DNA of 64,000 nucleotides from Adiantum capillus-veneris. Taxonomy: Eukaryota > Streptophyta > Polypodiopsida > Polypodiales > Pteridaceae. Below are positions 20,641-31,975 of the stretch, in pieces (within the stretch, counting starts at the first letter, position 1; each line of letters begins with the position of its first letter). The stretch lies in NCBI GenBank assembly GCA_014529385.2, contig CM043944.1, forward strand, positions 80,758,384 through 80,822,383, in the 5' to 3' direction. The notes under the pieces were generated by a model. That model made no database searches. It had not been told where the DNA came from and worked only from the letters and a program-made list of their open reading frames with translations. Both the position numbers and the translations under genes were made by a program.

Positions 20641-22600
20641 CTTGGATATTGAAAAAGGGAATCAATATCTATTTCTTTGCCAAACAAAGGAGATCAATGC
20701 ATTCCCTTCTCTTTTGCAATATTGACCTTGTATCAATCTCCTTAGATGTGGCCCATCTATAAAAATTAGAAGAATAATGTGGGACACATTTATTAAAAGT
20801 ACATATACAAACATCCACCATCTATACACATACCTTGCTAGCTTCCCTAAATAATAGATAAAATCTTGGATACCACTCACTAAGCAACCATCAATAATAA
20901 GAGGGAGAACATGCTACATGTATCAATTTATAATCAAATTAGTATCTCTTGGTTGGATGAGGGATTTGGTACAATTAAAAATATATTAGGCTATCTTAAT
21001 GAAACTATGCCAATGATGCGTCTTCAAGTTCAAAAGACTCGTGTCATCCATAGTGAATCTATTTTTCAATGAGACACCATATCCCGTGGGTCTGTGGATA
21101 TATCGTATTCTTTAGTTTATTGTGTCAAAATCTTGGTAGGTAAGCACCTATGGTGCAGGTGAATAATCTTTTTGACCCGTCTCTTCATCAACACGCGGCC
21201 ACAAGTTGCATTTGTAATTTTGATCTTTTAAGTCGTTTCAAGCTGCTTCCATGTCTTTCAAATGAATAAGATGTTTCCACAAAGAGTGGCCTATATGTTT
21301 GAATATATACATAGGATCAAGAAGAGTGATCTTCAAATCCTTTCATATTTCAAATAAAATCATACACAAATAAAGGGATCTAGAGAGGGTCTTCCTCGTG
21401 ATCAGTCATAATCTCCATCGCTTGTAAGCTATGATTCTATATCAATAATAGGCCCTTTGGTCCACTTTAGGTACATATTTGCAGGTGTCATTCGTTTTGG
21501 GTATTGCTCAACCTTTCCATTGACATGTCTAGTTTGTGTGATTTGGCATAGCAAATGATTTTTGAGTAAGAATTGTTTGTGTCAAAGGTTTATATATATA
21601 TATATATATATATGCGCACATACATACATACGTACATAAAAACATACATTGTTTTCTCTTGTTGTGAATACAAACATGTGGTATGCCATGGTCCCTAAAA
21701 ATAAGAGACCTTTGGAATTCCATGAGGAGTCATGGATCCGCTTTCGACGGGAAATGTGATTACGGGTAGCATTCTCGCAACAAAAAGCATGTCAATTCAC
21801 AATTTGAATTTTTAATTAAATTACTTATATGTATTCACCTATAATGCAACTTTAATATCATCTTATTCTCAATCAATGCAATGTGGGAGGCACCACAGGC
21901 TAAAGTGGAGAGTGGCCATGGCTCACTTGGGTCGCATTGGCAAGACCAGCTTCATAACCACTTTCATAAGTATATACTTATAGATTTTAATAGCAGAGCT
22001 TTTAGAATGGTGTGGACAAGAAAAACCCTATACTTTGGATCTGTTTTATACAGACTAAAGGTTACAGTTGACCTCCAACTCCAGCAAGGATCGAGATGGA
22101 GACTATAGTGTAACCTTTGGAGCTTTTTGTGAGAGAGAAGAAGGAGGGGAGGAGTATAGATGAGTAGTGGGCACGTGCTGCATCATCTGCACATGCTAGG
22201 GAACATGAGGATCATTTAGACAATTACGATAACAATACATAGCTGTAGTGGCATTTAGAGAGATGATCATGTCTTGGTATTGACACTATCTATATACATA
22301 TATTGATGATCTATATATTCAGTCTGCTTTAGCCAGTTCTAGCATACTTGTATATTAATGTTAAGTTTCTTCAGTCATATTAAGTTTTTTTAAATTGTTT
22401 TTGTTTATACTGTCAAGTATTTTCACTCATATTTTGTTTATATCAATTGTTTTTTTAATCACCTAGTTTCAAGGAAGAAAGGACCATACCGTGATCATTT
22501 ATACTTTTGATTTTGTGTTCGCATAAATTCATCGCTTTTCTTGTTGTAGTGTATGTAGAGCGCTCCAAAGTGTGTACTTTTTGCTTCAGATCTTGTTGTA
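20641..22600. other. non-genic stretch with (TA)n
   Basis: AT-rich sequence without a supported gene. It contains a (TA)n run at 21,591-21,613. A 75-codon frame at 21,881-22,108 (+) is unrecognised and not called. Confidence 0.4.
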
Positions 22601-22607
22601 GAGAGAG

Positions 22608-22689
<82 letters not shown>
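22601..22689. repeat. (GATA)n(GA)n microsatellite
   Basis: Short GA, then six or so GATA units, then a GA run of about 60 bases. Confidence 0.97.
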
Positions 22690-22691
<2 letters not shown>

Positions 22692-22777
22692 GGTAAGAAA
22701 ATAATGGTTGGGCTCCCAAGAGCCCACCAACCATCCGCACCAACCATCCGACTATTATGTGTCTTAAAAAAAAAAAA

Positions 22778-22908
22778 TGTCACTTAAGTGACATATTCAC
22801 CATTTACATCACGTAAACAATGCAACAGACTGATTACTTTTGATCTTGCTTAAAATTTGACAGTCGTCACTTAAGCAATGACCTTTTTCATCACTTATGT
22901 GATGTTTT
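22778..22908. repeat. cluster of CACTTAAGTG-type palindromes
   Basis: GTCACTTAAGTGAC is a perfect palindrome near 22,780. Related forms follow (TCACTTAAGCAATGAC, ATCACTTATGTGAT). They may be the edge of a small inverted-repeat element next to the Gypsy-B end. Confidence 0.45.
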
Positions 22909-23162
22909 GGCATCACTATGGGCATCTCTAAAGCGGAATTCTTGTAGAATCGTAGATAGCGACGCCTTTTTTGTCCTTAAATTTTGAATCAAAGGTGTGA
23001 CTGGAGACTCTTGGCCTTCAAAGGGTCCTTCAACAACATGTGTTTGTTCCATCTCATGAGCTTGTATCCCTAGCTTTAATGCTAGTCTCATAGATATATA
23101 ATTGTGTGTGGAACCATAATCAAAGAGGATGAGTGCATCATGTTCTTTCACCTTTCCCATGC
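22891..23162 (-). pseudogene. Gypsy-B protease fragment
   Basis: Retropepsin-like sequence on the minus strand: DALILFDYGSTHNYISMRLA (DSGSTHNFI in active relatives, so the catalytic D-S-G has become D-Y-G) and LKLGIQAHEM. In the element it follows directly on the Gag region now at 34,459 and above: QEEGGLQPVSPLYY continues into GKVKEHDALILF when Gypsy-A and one ATAAT are removed. The fragment stops near 22,891. No Gypsy-B RT is seen further left, so the element is truncated there. Confidence 0.8.
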
Positions 23163-23167
23163 ATAAT
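23163..23167. other. target site duplication of Gypsy-A (left copy)
   Basis: ATAAT, repeated at 34,454-34,458. Confidence 0.93.
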
Positions 23168-23543
23168 TGTTAGCGGCTGGACACACTCAAAGGAGGATGA
23201 TTGCCCGGGGGGTAGGGTTGGGGTTTTGGTTCATGGACCTTAGGGACAGCGACCTATTGGTGTTAATAGGGTTTCCTTCAAGTTCTGTAGCGTTTCGAGA
23301 ACGTTTGATGGGTATTTGGCTCTTGAAAGCGTTGTAGGAAATCTCCTCTTGTGTACTCTCGAAGGCTGTAGCTTAGACATTGGGTAGAGACCTCTGTAGG
23401 AAGTAGTCAATAGTCGGTCGAGCGTAAGTTGATGCCCTATGTTTGCTTCCACGCGCCTGCGGGTCGAGCTTCGTCCTTAGCTAACAAATCTTGTTAGGTG
23501 AGTTCTCACTGTGCTGACGTACGTCGTGGTGTATCCGCCAACA
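23168..23543 (+). repeat. Gypsy-A 5' LTR (376 bp, large internal deletion)
   Basis: Only the first ~45 and last ~330 bases of the LTR remain. The joint is at a run of G after GCCCGG, and both borders in the longer copy also have CCGG/GGG, which suggests a microhomology deletion. Confidence 0.9.
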
Positions 23544-23544
23544 T

Positions 23545-23563
23545 TGGCGCCGCTGTCGGGGAC
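23545..23563 (+). other. Gypsy-A primer binding site
   Basis: TGGCGCCGCTGTCGGGGAC, one base after the LTR. This is the type of primer site known from plant Gypsy lineages such as Tat and Athila. Confidence 0.9.
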
Positions 23564-24067
23564 GAAAACCCTAGGTAGGTGACCGAGACTAGTCCTTGAG
23601 GATAAGGATTCTCTGGCTTGCCAGAGTCTTGTTTTACATTTAGATTGGATCAGAGGGTGGGGAACCCTCTAGGTCTTAGGAGGAGTCTAGGGAGCATGTG
23701 TCTGGCCTAGATCCTTCGACTTAGGTAGTTTTAGGTATTAGTTAAGTTGTGGTGTAGAGAGTAGGAGTTGGAGTGGTAGAGGTGATGAAAGGATAGCTTG
23801 AGAGTCCGGAGAGGCCAGTAAGCAACCGAGACACCAAAATCACCATCTCACATGATGAGTAGGAGTAGGGTAAGTAGGACGGCATGATTTATGATATGGA
23901 GCACTTCATGCATGTTATATTTGTTGTTAGGCTCATCAAAGAGTTGTAAAAGACGGAAAAGAGTGTTTAGAAGCTGAATTGAAGTTGAAAAGTTTCTGTG
24001 AGTATTTCTGAGAGAGCTGCAAAGCATAGGGAGTACTTCTGTAAGAAAAAAGTTAAATTTTAAGCCA

Positions 24068-24940
24068 GTAGACATGCTACGCATAGGATGTCTACAAGGT
24101 GTTCTGGTGAGAATTTTGTTAATCTGAGTTGACAAGTGTGTTTAGAAGGTAGGTTTTACCCTATTTTCACTTGGAAAGTGGAAGTTTGACCATATCTTGA
24201 CAGGATAAGGCCAAAAGAAAGAAAATTGCCAAACATCCTACCCAAATTGTGCCAAGGTATTATTTTAAGACCAAAACCAAAGGATGGCTTCATGAGCATG
24301 ATCTACATGATTTATTGAGTGCATGAGAAAGGTTTCATCTCAATTGGGAGAGAAAATTGGGTTTTAAGCAGACTTTAGCATTTTTGACTGAAAAAAGGCT
24401 AGGATAGCTAAAATTGGGGTCTTTTGAAATCCAAACTAAAATCTAAGCATAGCATTGGGTTGCTGACATCAAGGGGAAGCTGTGGCTCAAATTTGGGGTC
24501 AAACAGATCACTTAGACATCCTACGCGTAGGATGTGTTCACAGTGATTTAGCACTCCAAATCCAACTTTGAGCATACAAGAGGAATCAACACCTTAAGCG
24601 TAGTCTGTGGTTTGCATTTGAAGCAATTTTGAGCAGTTAGACATGCTACGCGTAGGATGTCTACTGTATGATATTGAAGTCAAAATATGACTGTAGGCAT
24701 AGCAGGGTGTTGTATAGCCTTAGGCAAGCCTCCTAATCAATTTTGGTCCAAATTGGAGTTGATTTGACTGGTCAAACCAACATCAGGCTACTGGAACAGA
24801 TTTCTGATCTGTTGACCAGCTTATAGGTGTCCAAATCAAAAAGTGAGAATGGCTGTGGACTCAACACATGAAGGGGAATCTATAGTGCAAAAATTCAGCC
24901 AAAACAGAGCAAGTAGACATGCTACGCGTAGGATGTCTAC
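24068..24940 (+). repeat. four copies of a CGCG-centred palindrome in the Gypsy-A leader
   Basis: 28-base near-palindromes at 24,068-24,095, 24,512-24,539, 24,637-24,664 and 24,913-24,940. The core is ACATCCTACGCGTAGGATGT, perfect at 24,516-24,535. The other copies have G for C on one arm, and the first has CGCA in the centre. Copies three and four are also followed by a TTGAAGTCAAAAT(A/C)TGACTGT segment. Confidence 0.93.
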
Positions 24941-25341
24941 AGGGGCTTATTGAAGTCAAAATCTGACTGTGGATACAGAGTGATGTTCCAATTGACTTAA
25001 GAGTTCCAGAACTTCTTTCAGAAGTGAACTTGGACCTTGTTTGACCTTTTGACGGAGCAAAGACGGAATTAAGAATTTCCCTCTAAGCTGACAAACATTC
25101 GAGTAAAGTACAGTTCCAGATTAGCAGACCAAATCAAGAACATCCGAAGTGTATAAAGTACAGTAGTGGTTGAGGTTAACCCTCCAGTTATACCAATCAT
25201 TACTAAGACCACCTCTAGCGGTTAAATTCTTTGATTGCCAAAATTAAACGCTTGTGTATAGGTATATTCAGCGGCAAGACAAGAATTTGTGCGGAAACTG
25301 ATCCTTTGCCAGGTGAGTGGTTGGATTTGTGATAAATTGCA

Positions 25342-28300
25342 TTGCTAAGTTTGATGAATTTAAGATCAGGAAGATACATTCCTAGAGACCAAAAAGTGGC
25401 AGGTGATCAGAGTAGCTTAGTGTCCACTGAGGAGAGTGTAACTCAGGCAGGGCTAGATCCATCAGCGCCGATCATTGAGGAGGGTAGTGATACTGACACT
25501 TCATCAGATAAGTCCTTCTTCATGATGGGTAGTCAACAACCAGGAGGTTTCTCCGGTGAAGGAACAATTCTAGGAGGAAGTACCTCCGAAAACCCTTTGA
25601 ACGATGCCAAGTTCACTATAATCTTCTTAGAAGGAACAAACTCTAGGGGAGCCCTAGTTTATTCTGACTATCGGAGATACAAGTGTATTTGTATAGAAGA
25701 AAGGCCTTCTCAGAGACTGGAGATAATTCGAGTCTATGATGATGGAGATAGATTCCAAGACAAAAAGGGGAACCACTATCTGATAGTTAGTAACCTTGAG
25801 GATTACAACAGATATGGAGATAATGTGGCAAAAGGAAAAATGGTCTGAGAGGCTTAAGAGCCGCCTCCAAAAATTGGTAGACCTGGAGCTCTTTTTATGT
25901 ATGATAAAAAAACAGCCAGGGACTCTACCTATAATGAAGATGTGGGAATTTACAAGCATGAGAGTGAGGGAGTAGTCTCTTATTTTCGATGGAAAGAACT
26001 CTACCTAAATGAATTAAGCAAAGACAAGGTTCTTTACTTATTCTCTTATGAAATTGCTATGGGGAAGGATATCATTTTTGTTGACAGGTACGGGCGAGAA
26101 TACAAACAAATTCTACCATAGGAGGTAGAAAAGGCTACAGTTCCAGAAACATCAACATATGCCCCCGAAGAAGTACCAAGGTCCACCCATATCCCTAGCA
26201 AGTCGACAAATCCATTTTCAAAAGAGTACGACGCAACATCACATTCTAACCGACAACAGACGATCAACTACCAGAACCAACAAGCAACCCAACCATCATT
26301 GCAAGCATGGATTCCACAAAGTGCGACATTAGAACAAGACCAAAACAGAGATGATTATCCAGCCACACGAGGGCTAAGAGATTTACAAGAACCACCACTC
26401 TATTCACAGTATCAAGGCGAGAGTAAGCCAAAAACTCAAGAGTCGTCATAGCCTGGAAGACAACCCATAGAACGAGTTCGAAGAGATGAACCACCTCTTG
26501 CAAGAACCATCAGAAATTATGGCTTAGGGGCACCTCTGAGAGAGAAACCCTTCCACTACCGAAGGCTAGAGGAGGTATATCGAGTAGGACGAGGAGAACC
26601 AATGATGAGATTTGTAGACCATCGTAGAATTAGACCTTCTCATGTGCAAAAATGGGTAAACAAGAAATACACGGGAAACAGAGATCCTAGGGATCATGTG
26701 GTAGCCTTTGTGCGTGTAAGTAGAGCTAAAGAAGTGTTGGACTTCCCTACTCAATTTGCAGGGTTTGGACTTACCCTAGAAGAGGATGCCACTACTTGGT
26801 TTGACTATGTGGAACGTAGAGACTTTGAGTCTATGGAGGAGGTGTTTGACGAGTTTATTGAGGAATTCTCACAAAGCGGGATAGCTCATAATACAGTCTC
26901 ACAAATCCATAAATTCGAACAGAAAGAAGGGAAATCTGTATGAAAGGCAGCCCTACGACTAAAAAGATATGTGAAGTTCTGTCCTGTAGAAGAACTGCCA
27001 ACTCAGTCCAAACTTATGCTTATATTTATTCAAGGACTAAGGAACATAGATCTCCAGAAGGACTTACATATGAAGAGGAGCACAATGTTAAATGAGTTGA
27101 CTAAGGAGGCTCTTTACCTTGTAGACAATTGTGCGGTCTACAAGGAGGGTGAATTCAAGGATCTTGACGACGATTCATCCTCACAACAAAGTGGAAGCAA
27201 GTTCACTAAGGCAACACCAAAAGGAGAAGTAGCTGTAATCCAGGAGCAGCTTGTAGAGGAAGTGCTAAAAAAATTTAATATGTATGCCAAGCCTCAGGCT
27301 AAACAGCTGATGTGGTGTGCTATTGAACAAAAATGGACAAACCATGTGATGGAGGAATGTTATTATAACAAGGGATATGTGAGAGAGCGACCATATGCTC
27401 CCCAATTTCAGGTAGCATCTCCTCAACTTTCATCGATGCCTAGGTATCAAGCAGGAAACCTACCAGGACCTATAGGTGTAGAAAGACCATAACCAATATT
27501 GGGGCAACAACCACCCCTTCCAGGATTACGACCGGTTGGGATAAGATACACACCAACGGTAAACGAACCAGAAGAGAAGGCTTTGGTACCTATGCATGCA
27601 TATTACGAAGATTCCAGTGGATATACTGCAAATCCTATCTATTATCCACCGAAAGAACCCACAACGCCAGAACCTTGGAGCATGATGGGAAGTACAGGAC
27701 CACCAACAGCTGCACAGGCAGCAGGAGAAGGAAGTTACAGCTTGGATGAACGAACACTATTGTTCATAGCCAACGGAGGCATGGGCAGGTAGAGGCATGC
27801 ATATCAACAAAGAGGAGTTCAAGGAGCACCTCAACAGCCTAAGGGACCTTGCTACAAGTGTGGTGGAGACCATTGGCTAAGAGACTGGCCTCATGATGAA
27901 ATCATTAGAGTCAATGCGTATTGCACCGAGTGTGGAATTACTCACTTGATTCCTGATTGCCCTAAGAACCCGAGCAAAGGAGCAAAAACTACTTTGAACA
28001 TGCTGGAAGCAGTGGCTTCCAGTGGAGGGTCAAAAAATGAGACAGTAATACCTATTCAGGCACTGACACGAGCCCAAGCTCAAAGAATGACAAACGAACC
28101 CATAATTGAAGAGCCAAAGACAGATGCCCCAAGTGCAAAAATGAAAAATCAGAGAAGCACTTGGAAAGCTAGAAAAGCGCGTATGAAAGCCAAGAGAGAA
28201 CGAGAGCAAACGGCTCTATCCGAGGAGTTAAAACACACAAAGGATAGATTAGAGCGGTTAGAGGATCTAACTAGTCTAAGCTCACACACTGCGACAACAA

Positions 28301-28776
28301 TAGGGCCCAAGGAAATAGTAGAACCCAAAAGTGCAGGATCAAGAGGATCAGTGCTGGTAGAAAAAGTAAATAAGCAGTTAGAAGCACTTTTAAAAGCATA
28401 CGAAGCCAGACTAAAAAACAACCAAACCCAAGAGCAAAGATGGATGAATTATCCATATGCAGAAATAGAAAAACAGAGGTTGGAAATGTGTCGAAAGATG
28501 ATTGAAACAGCCCAATCCTTGATAGAAAACCCACTTGGCAAGCCTGCAAGTTGGCACGAGGTACCAACTCCAACCCCTATCAAACCAATTCTAGAGAAAC
28601 AAGTAGACATGAAGGAGAGACTCACGACTACCTCTAAGTCTAGGAGAGAACCTATCATAGTGCCAAATATGACAGATGAGACAATTGATGGTTTCCAGCC
28701 TAAAATGTTGGTAGAAATGGGTAAAGATTGTAACAGTCTAGATGACCTGTGGAAGCAAATGAAGCTAACAGGGTGA
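25342..28776 (+). pseudogene. Gypsy-A gag
   Basis: A single reading frame runs 3.4 kb from ATG 25,342 (MLSLMNLRSGRY) to TGA 28,774, with no frameshift but six internal stops: 25,846 (TGA), 26,119 (TAG), 26,449 (TAG), 26,941 (TGA), 27,490 (TAA) and 27,790 (TAG). The N-terminal ~250 codons are acidic and unrecognised. The Gag core reads GFGLTLEEDATTWFDYVERR and FIEEFSQSGIAHNTVSQIHK (26,750-26,930). A zinc knuckle lies at about 27,850: CYKCGGDHWLRDW, with Trp in place of the last Cys, then CTECGITHLIPDC. The C-terminal region has a coiled-coil pattern (28,200-28,300). Confidence 0.88.
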
Positions 28777-29723
28777 GCCACCAAATAAATGGCACGAGAA
28801 AGGAGGAAAATGAGATCTTACCTCCCATTGAAGAATTTGAGGCAAGATCACAAATGAACTTTGATATGCATTCACAAGGGGGAGACCAGGGTTCAATTAG
28901 TTTGGGGCACAGCCAACCAGACTCGCTAAAACCTCTACCCTCTTACCTAGGGGAGTATGAAGCTAAGTCTGAGGTGAGAGCAATCCCATCTCAAAGACTT
29001 TCTTCCAACAGAGTGATGGATTCACAAAGGTTGATTGAGTTATTGTCCACCCCTGTGGCATGCACAATCACATTAGCTGAACTCTTGAGGTTACGACCAA
29101 ACATGTGGACCACCGTAGGCAAATGCTTAGAAAAATTTGGAGTAAAAGACCCTACCTTGAAGCTTCAAGAAGGGATGAGAGAATTGGACAAACCTCAACT
29201 AAACACTAAGCCAATACCTTTGAACAAGGTTGGAGAATATTGCGAGCGAGAAGATGGAAATACCACACTACCAGTAGAGTTCCAAGGAGTAGTTTCCAAA
29301 GCTATTCTTGACAGTGGAGCGGGAGTCGCTATCGCCACCAAAGAAATCTGGAAAAAATGGGGAAAACCGGCTTTGAGAGCTACCAAAATGAAATTGCAAC
29401 TGGCAGATGGGTTCATGGAAAAGCCACTAGTACTTTTAGAAAAAGTAATTGTCACCTCTTGCGGAATCGAGTATGAGTATACATTTGCAATAGTTGATTT
29501 CGACAAAAAGAACAATTACGAGATCATCTTGGGAAGACCATTCATGAGACAATTAAAGATGGTCCAGGATTGGGGTTACGGCCACATATACCTCAGACAT
29601 GGGGAGACTACAACCAAAATATACCTAAAAGACCATAGTTACAAGGATGTGAACCTGACACCAGTGGAAGAGTTTGATTCAGCTACATTGGCAGGGTCTG
29701 AACTCCCAGCATGGTTAGGGTAG
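28749..29723 (+). CDS. Gypsy-A protease region
   Basis: 324 open codons overlapping the end of gag by 28 bases in the -1 frame. The retropepsin fold is at about residues 180-280: KAILDSGAGVAIATKEIW with the catalytic DSG, then YEYTFAIVDFDKKNNYEIIL and GRPFM, which matches the closing ILGRPFL motif. The Met start may not be real. In related elements this is part of a Gag-Pol polyprotein, and I see no clear slippery site. It ends at TAG 29,721, after which an open stretch (RVLKRDIEDKDYIPEPF) resumes. Confidence 0.85.
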   Translation: MEANEANRVSHQINGTRKEENEILPPIEEFEARSQMNFDMHSQGGDQGSISLGHSQPDSLKPLPSYLGEYEAKSEVRAIPSQRLSSNRVMDSQRLIELLSTPVACTITLAELLRLRPNMWTTVGKCLEKFGVKDPTLKLQEGMRELDKPQLNTKPIPLNKVGEYCEREDGNTTLPVEFQGVVSKAILDSGAGVAIATKEIWKKWGKPALRATKMKLQLADGFMEKPLVLLEKVIVTSCGIEYEYTFAIVDFDKKNNYEIILGRPFMRQLKMVQDWGYGHIYLRHGETTTKIYLKDHSYKDVNLTPVEEFDSATLAGSELPAWLG

Positions 29724-29858
29724 AAAAAAGAGCTATTGTATGTGCGAAGATTCACATTGTGGGAGCTTAAAAAGAGAGAAACGCGTCTTAAAAAGAGATA
29801 TTGAGGACAAGGATTACATTCCGGAACCTTTTCCCGAAGATGCCTTAGAACCTCTGGA

Positions 29859-30596
29859 ATGGGACACATACTAGCAACATTGGATGTCTGTACCATTAGA
29901 GATAGCCCAACGACAAAATTTTGCGATAAGGATGGCTATGATGTGCTACCCTATTACATGGTAAGCCTTATACCAACAGGAGATGAGAATGTAGACTCAC
30001 CAGAACAAGAAGAGTTTTATGACTCCTCTGAGCATCTGGAGTTAAATAACGATGTAGACAACAAGTGTTCAGATAGCTCAAGCGAGCGTGGGGAGACAAC
30101 AACGAATATCAAGTTTTATGATTTTGCAAATCAACACCCTAGATGCCAGGAACGCTATAGAAAAAAAAGAGCAGAAAACAAAATTAGAGAGAACCTGATG
30201 CCCATGATAAAAGATAAAACTCACTTTCTAATGCTTGTCAAGGCAGAGGATTGTGTAAAAGACCAAATATCAGGAAGATTCTTAAGAGTTCGAAAGGAAA
30301 GGATGCGTGAGGAAATAAAACAAGCATGGAAGACTAAAACAGAAACAAAATCAAGAAAATCTCAACAATCAAAACAGGAAAAAACAAAAGACCCACAGTG
30401 GACCAAAATGGAGCGTAAAAAGAAATACCAAGAGCTAAAACGGTCGTTAAGAGATGTATGGACTACTGAGGGAGAAAGTGATGGTAAGGAGGATTCAAAA
30501 AAAGGAAACATAAATGTACCATCCCACTATCGAAAATTCACCATCCAAGACAGAAAAATCATAATGACACCACCAGTAAGGGAAAAAATAAACTAG
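29859..30596 (+). CDS. Gypsy-A linker between protease and RT
   Basis: 245 open codons, strongly charged and Lys/Arg-rich in the second half (KKRAENKIREN, KTKTETKSRKSQQSKQEKTK). No enzyme motif was recognised. Its position between protease and RT, in a polyprotein that resumes after a stop at 30,594, shows it is part of Pol and not a separate gene. The coding frame before 29,859 is broken. Confidence 0.7.
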   Translation: MGHILATLDVCTIRDSPTTKFCDKDGYDVLPYYMVSLIPTGDENVDSPEQEEFYDSSEHLELNNDVDNKCSDSSSERGETTTNIKFYDFANQHPRCQERYRKKRAENKIRENLMPMIKDKTHFLMLVKAEDCVKDQISGRFLRVRKERMREEIKQAWKTKTETKSRKSQQSKQEKTKDPQWTKMERKKKYQELKRSLRDVWTTEGESDGKEDSKKGNINVPSHYRKFTIQDRKIIMTPPVREKIN

Positions 30597-31975
30597 GAAT
30601 CTTATGATGGGCCGAAAAATGCAAAACGGATAGACCTCACTGCGCTAGGCAAACAGCCTCAGCCTGTCTATATAGCAGTTGATTTAGAGCCTGAAGAAGA
30701 AGAACTGCTAACACAACTTCTTAAGAAGTATAAAGATGTGTTTGCATGGTCCTACAAAGACCTCAAAGGAGTTGATCCATCGATATGCCAACATACAATT
30801 CCTTTGAAATCAGATGCCAAACCTAGCAAACAACATCCTTACACATATAATGACACATTCGCTAAACGAATCAAAGAGGAGATTGACAAGCTGATGGATG
30901 CTAAATTCATCTATGAAATTAAGCATATAGATTGGGTGTCACCCATTGTGGTTGTCCCCAAAAAGAACGGAAAGTTGCGTGTGTGTGTGAACCTCAAAAA
31001 AGTGAATGCAGCCACAATAAGGGATAATTATCCCTTTCCGATAATAGAACATGTGGCTTGAAAGAGTGGCTGGAAAACGGGCTTATTCCTTTCTAGATGG
31101 GTTTTCAGGGTATAACCAATTGGCAATTGCAATAGAGGATCAACACAAAACAGCATTTGCCACAGAGTGGGGAATATATGCGTAGAGTTATGCCTTTTGG
31201 CCTAACCAATGCCCCAGCTACCTTCCAAAGGTTAATGACTCATGCGTTCAAAGAATACCTGAGAATATTCTTAAGAAATATATATGGATGATCTCTATGT
31301 CCACTCTCTTCTACGATAAGAACATATTGACCATTTACAAAAGGTATTTGAGAAGTGCAAAACATATCGAATCTGTCTCAACCCAGAAAAGTGCATTTTT
31401 ATGGTTAGGCAAGGCCGCATCTTAGGACATATTGTCTCAAGAAATGGCATAACCACTGAGCTAGATAAAATTAGAGTCATAGTAGACTTGCCCATGCCTA
31501 CTAATGCCAAACAAGTACAATCCTTCATGGGACACTGCGGATATTATCGAAGATTCATATATATGTATGCAGTCATTGTACAACCTCTGTATCGCTTATT
31601 AGTCAGTTTCGATTGGACTGAGGAGTGTGAAACTTCATTCCAAAGGCTTAAGGAAAACTTGGTACTAGCACCTGTACTTAAAGCATCAGATTGGGAAAAG
31701 ATATTCCATGTTCACATTAATGCATCTGCATATGCAATTGGGAGTATTCTGGCTCAACCTGGAGACGGAACAATGGATTTCCCAGTTTGTTATGCTAGCC
31801 GACAACTAAATAGTGCAGAAAAGAACTACACCACCACTGAAAGAGAGGGATTAGGAATGACTTGTGCTGTAAAGAAATTTCGGCATTACTTGCTTGCAAA
31901 AAAATTTGTTCTTCACAGATCATCAAGCTCTTTTGTATCTAGTAAATAAACCATGCAATACTGGAAAGCCAATGC
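30597..31975 (+). pseudogene. Gypsy-A reverse transcriptase and truncated RNase H
   Basis: Starts with LLKKYKDVFAWSYKDLKGVD and IPLKSDAKPSKQHPY, the typical Ty3/gypsy RT entry. Then come DWVSPIVVVPKKNGKLRVC and VNLKKVNAATIRDNYPFPII. Frameshifts between 31,060 and 31,290 scramble the palm, but the catalytic box [10 protein letters not shown] is readable at about 31,285. The thumb and connection (LGHIVSRNGI, KQVQSFMGHCGYYRRFI) and RNase H (FHVHINASAYAIGSILAQ, CYASRQLNSAEKNYTTTERE) follow. RNase H breaks off at TDHQALLYLVNKPCNTGK (about 31,965), so the end of RNase H and all of integrase are missing. Confidence 0.9.

Noticed and set aside
28745-28780. Programmed -1 frameshift at the Gypsy-A gag/protease overlap
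   Set aside because: The 28-base overlap is suggestive, but no slippery heptamer or clear downstream structure is visible, and the copy is full of lesions.
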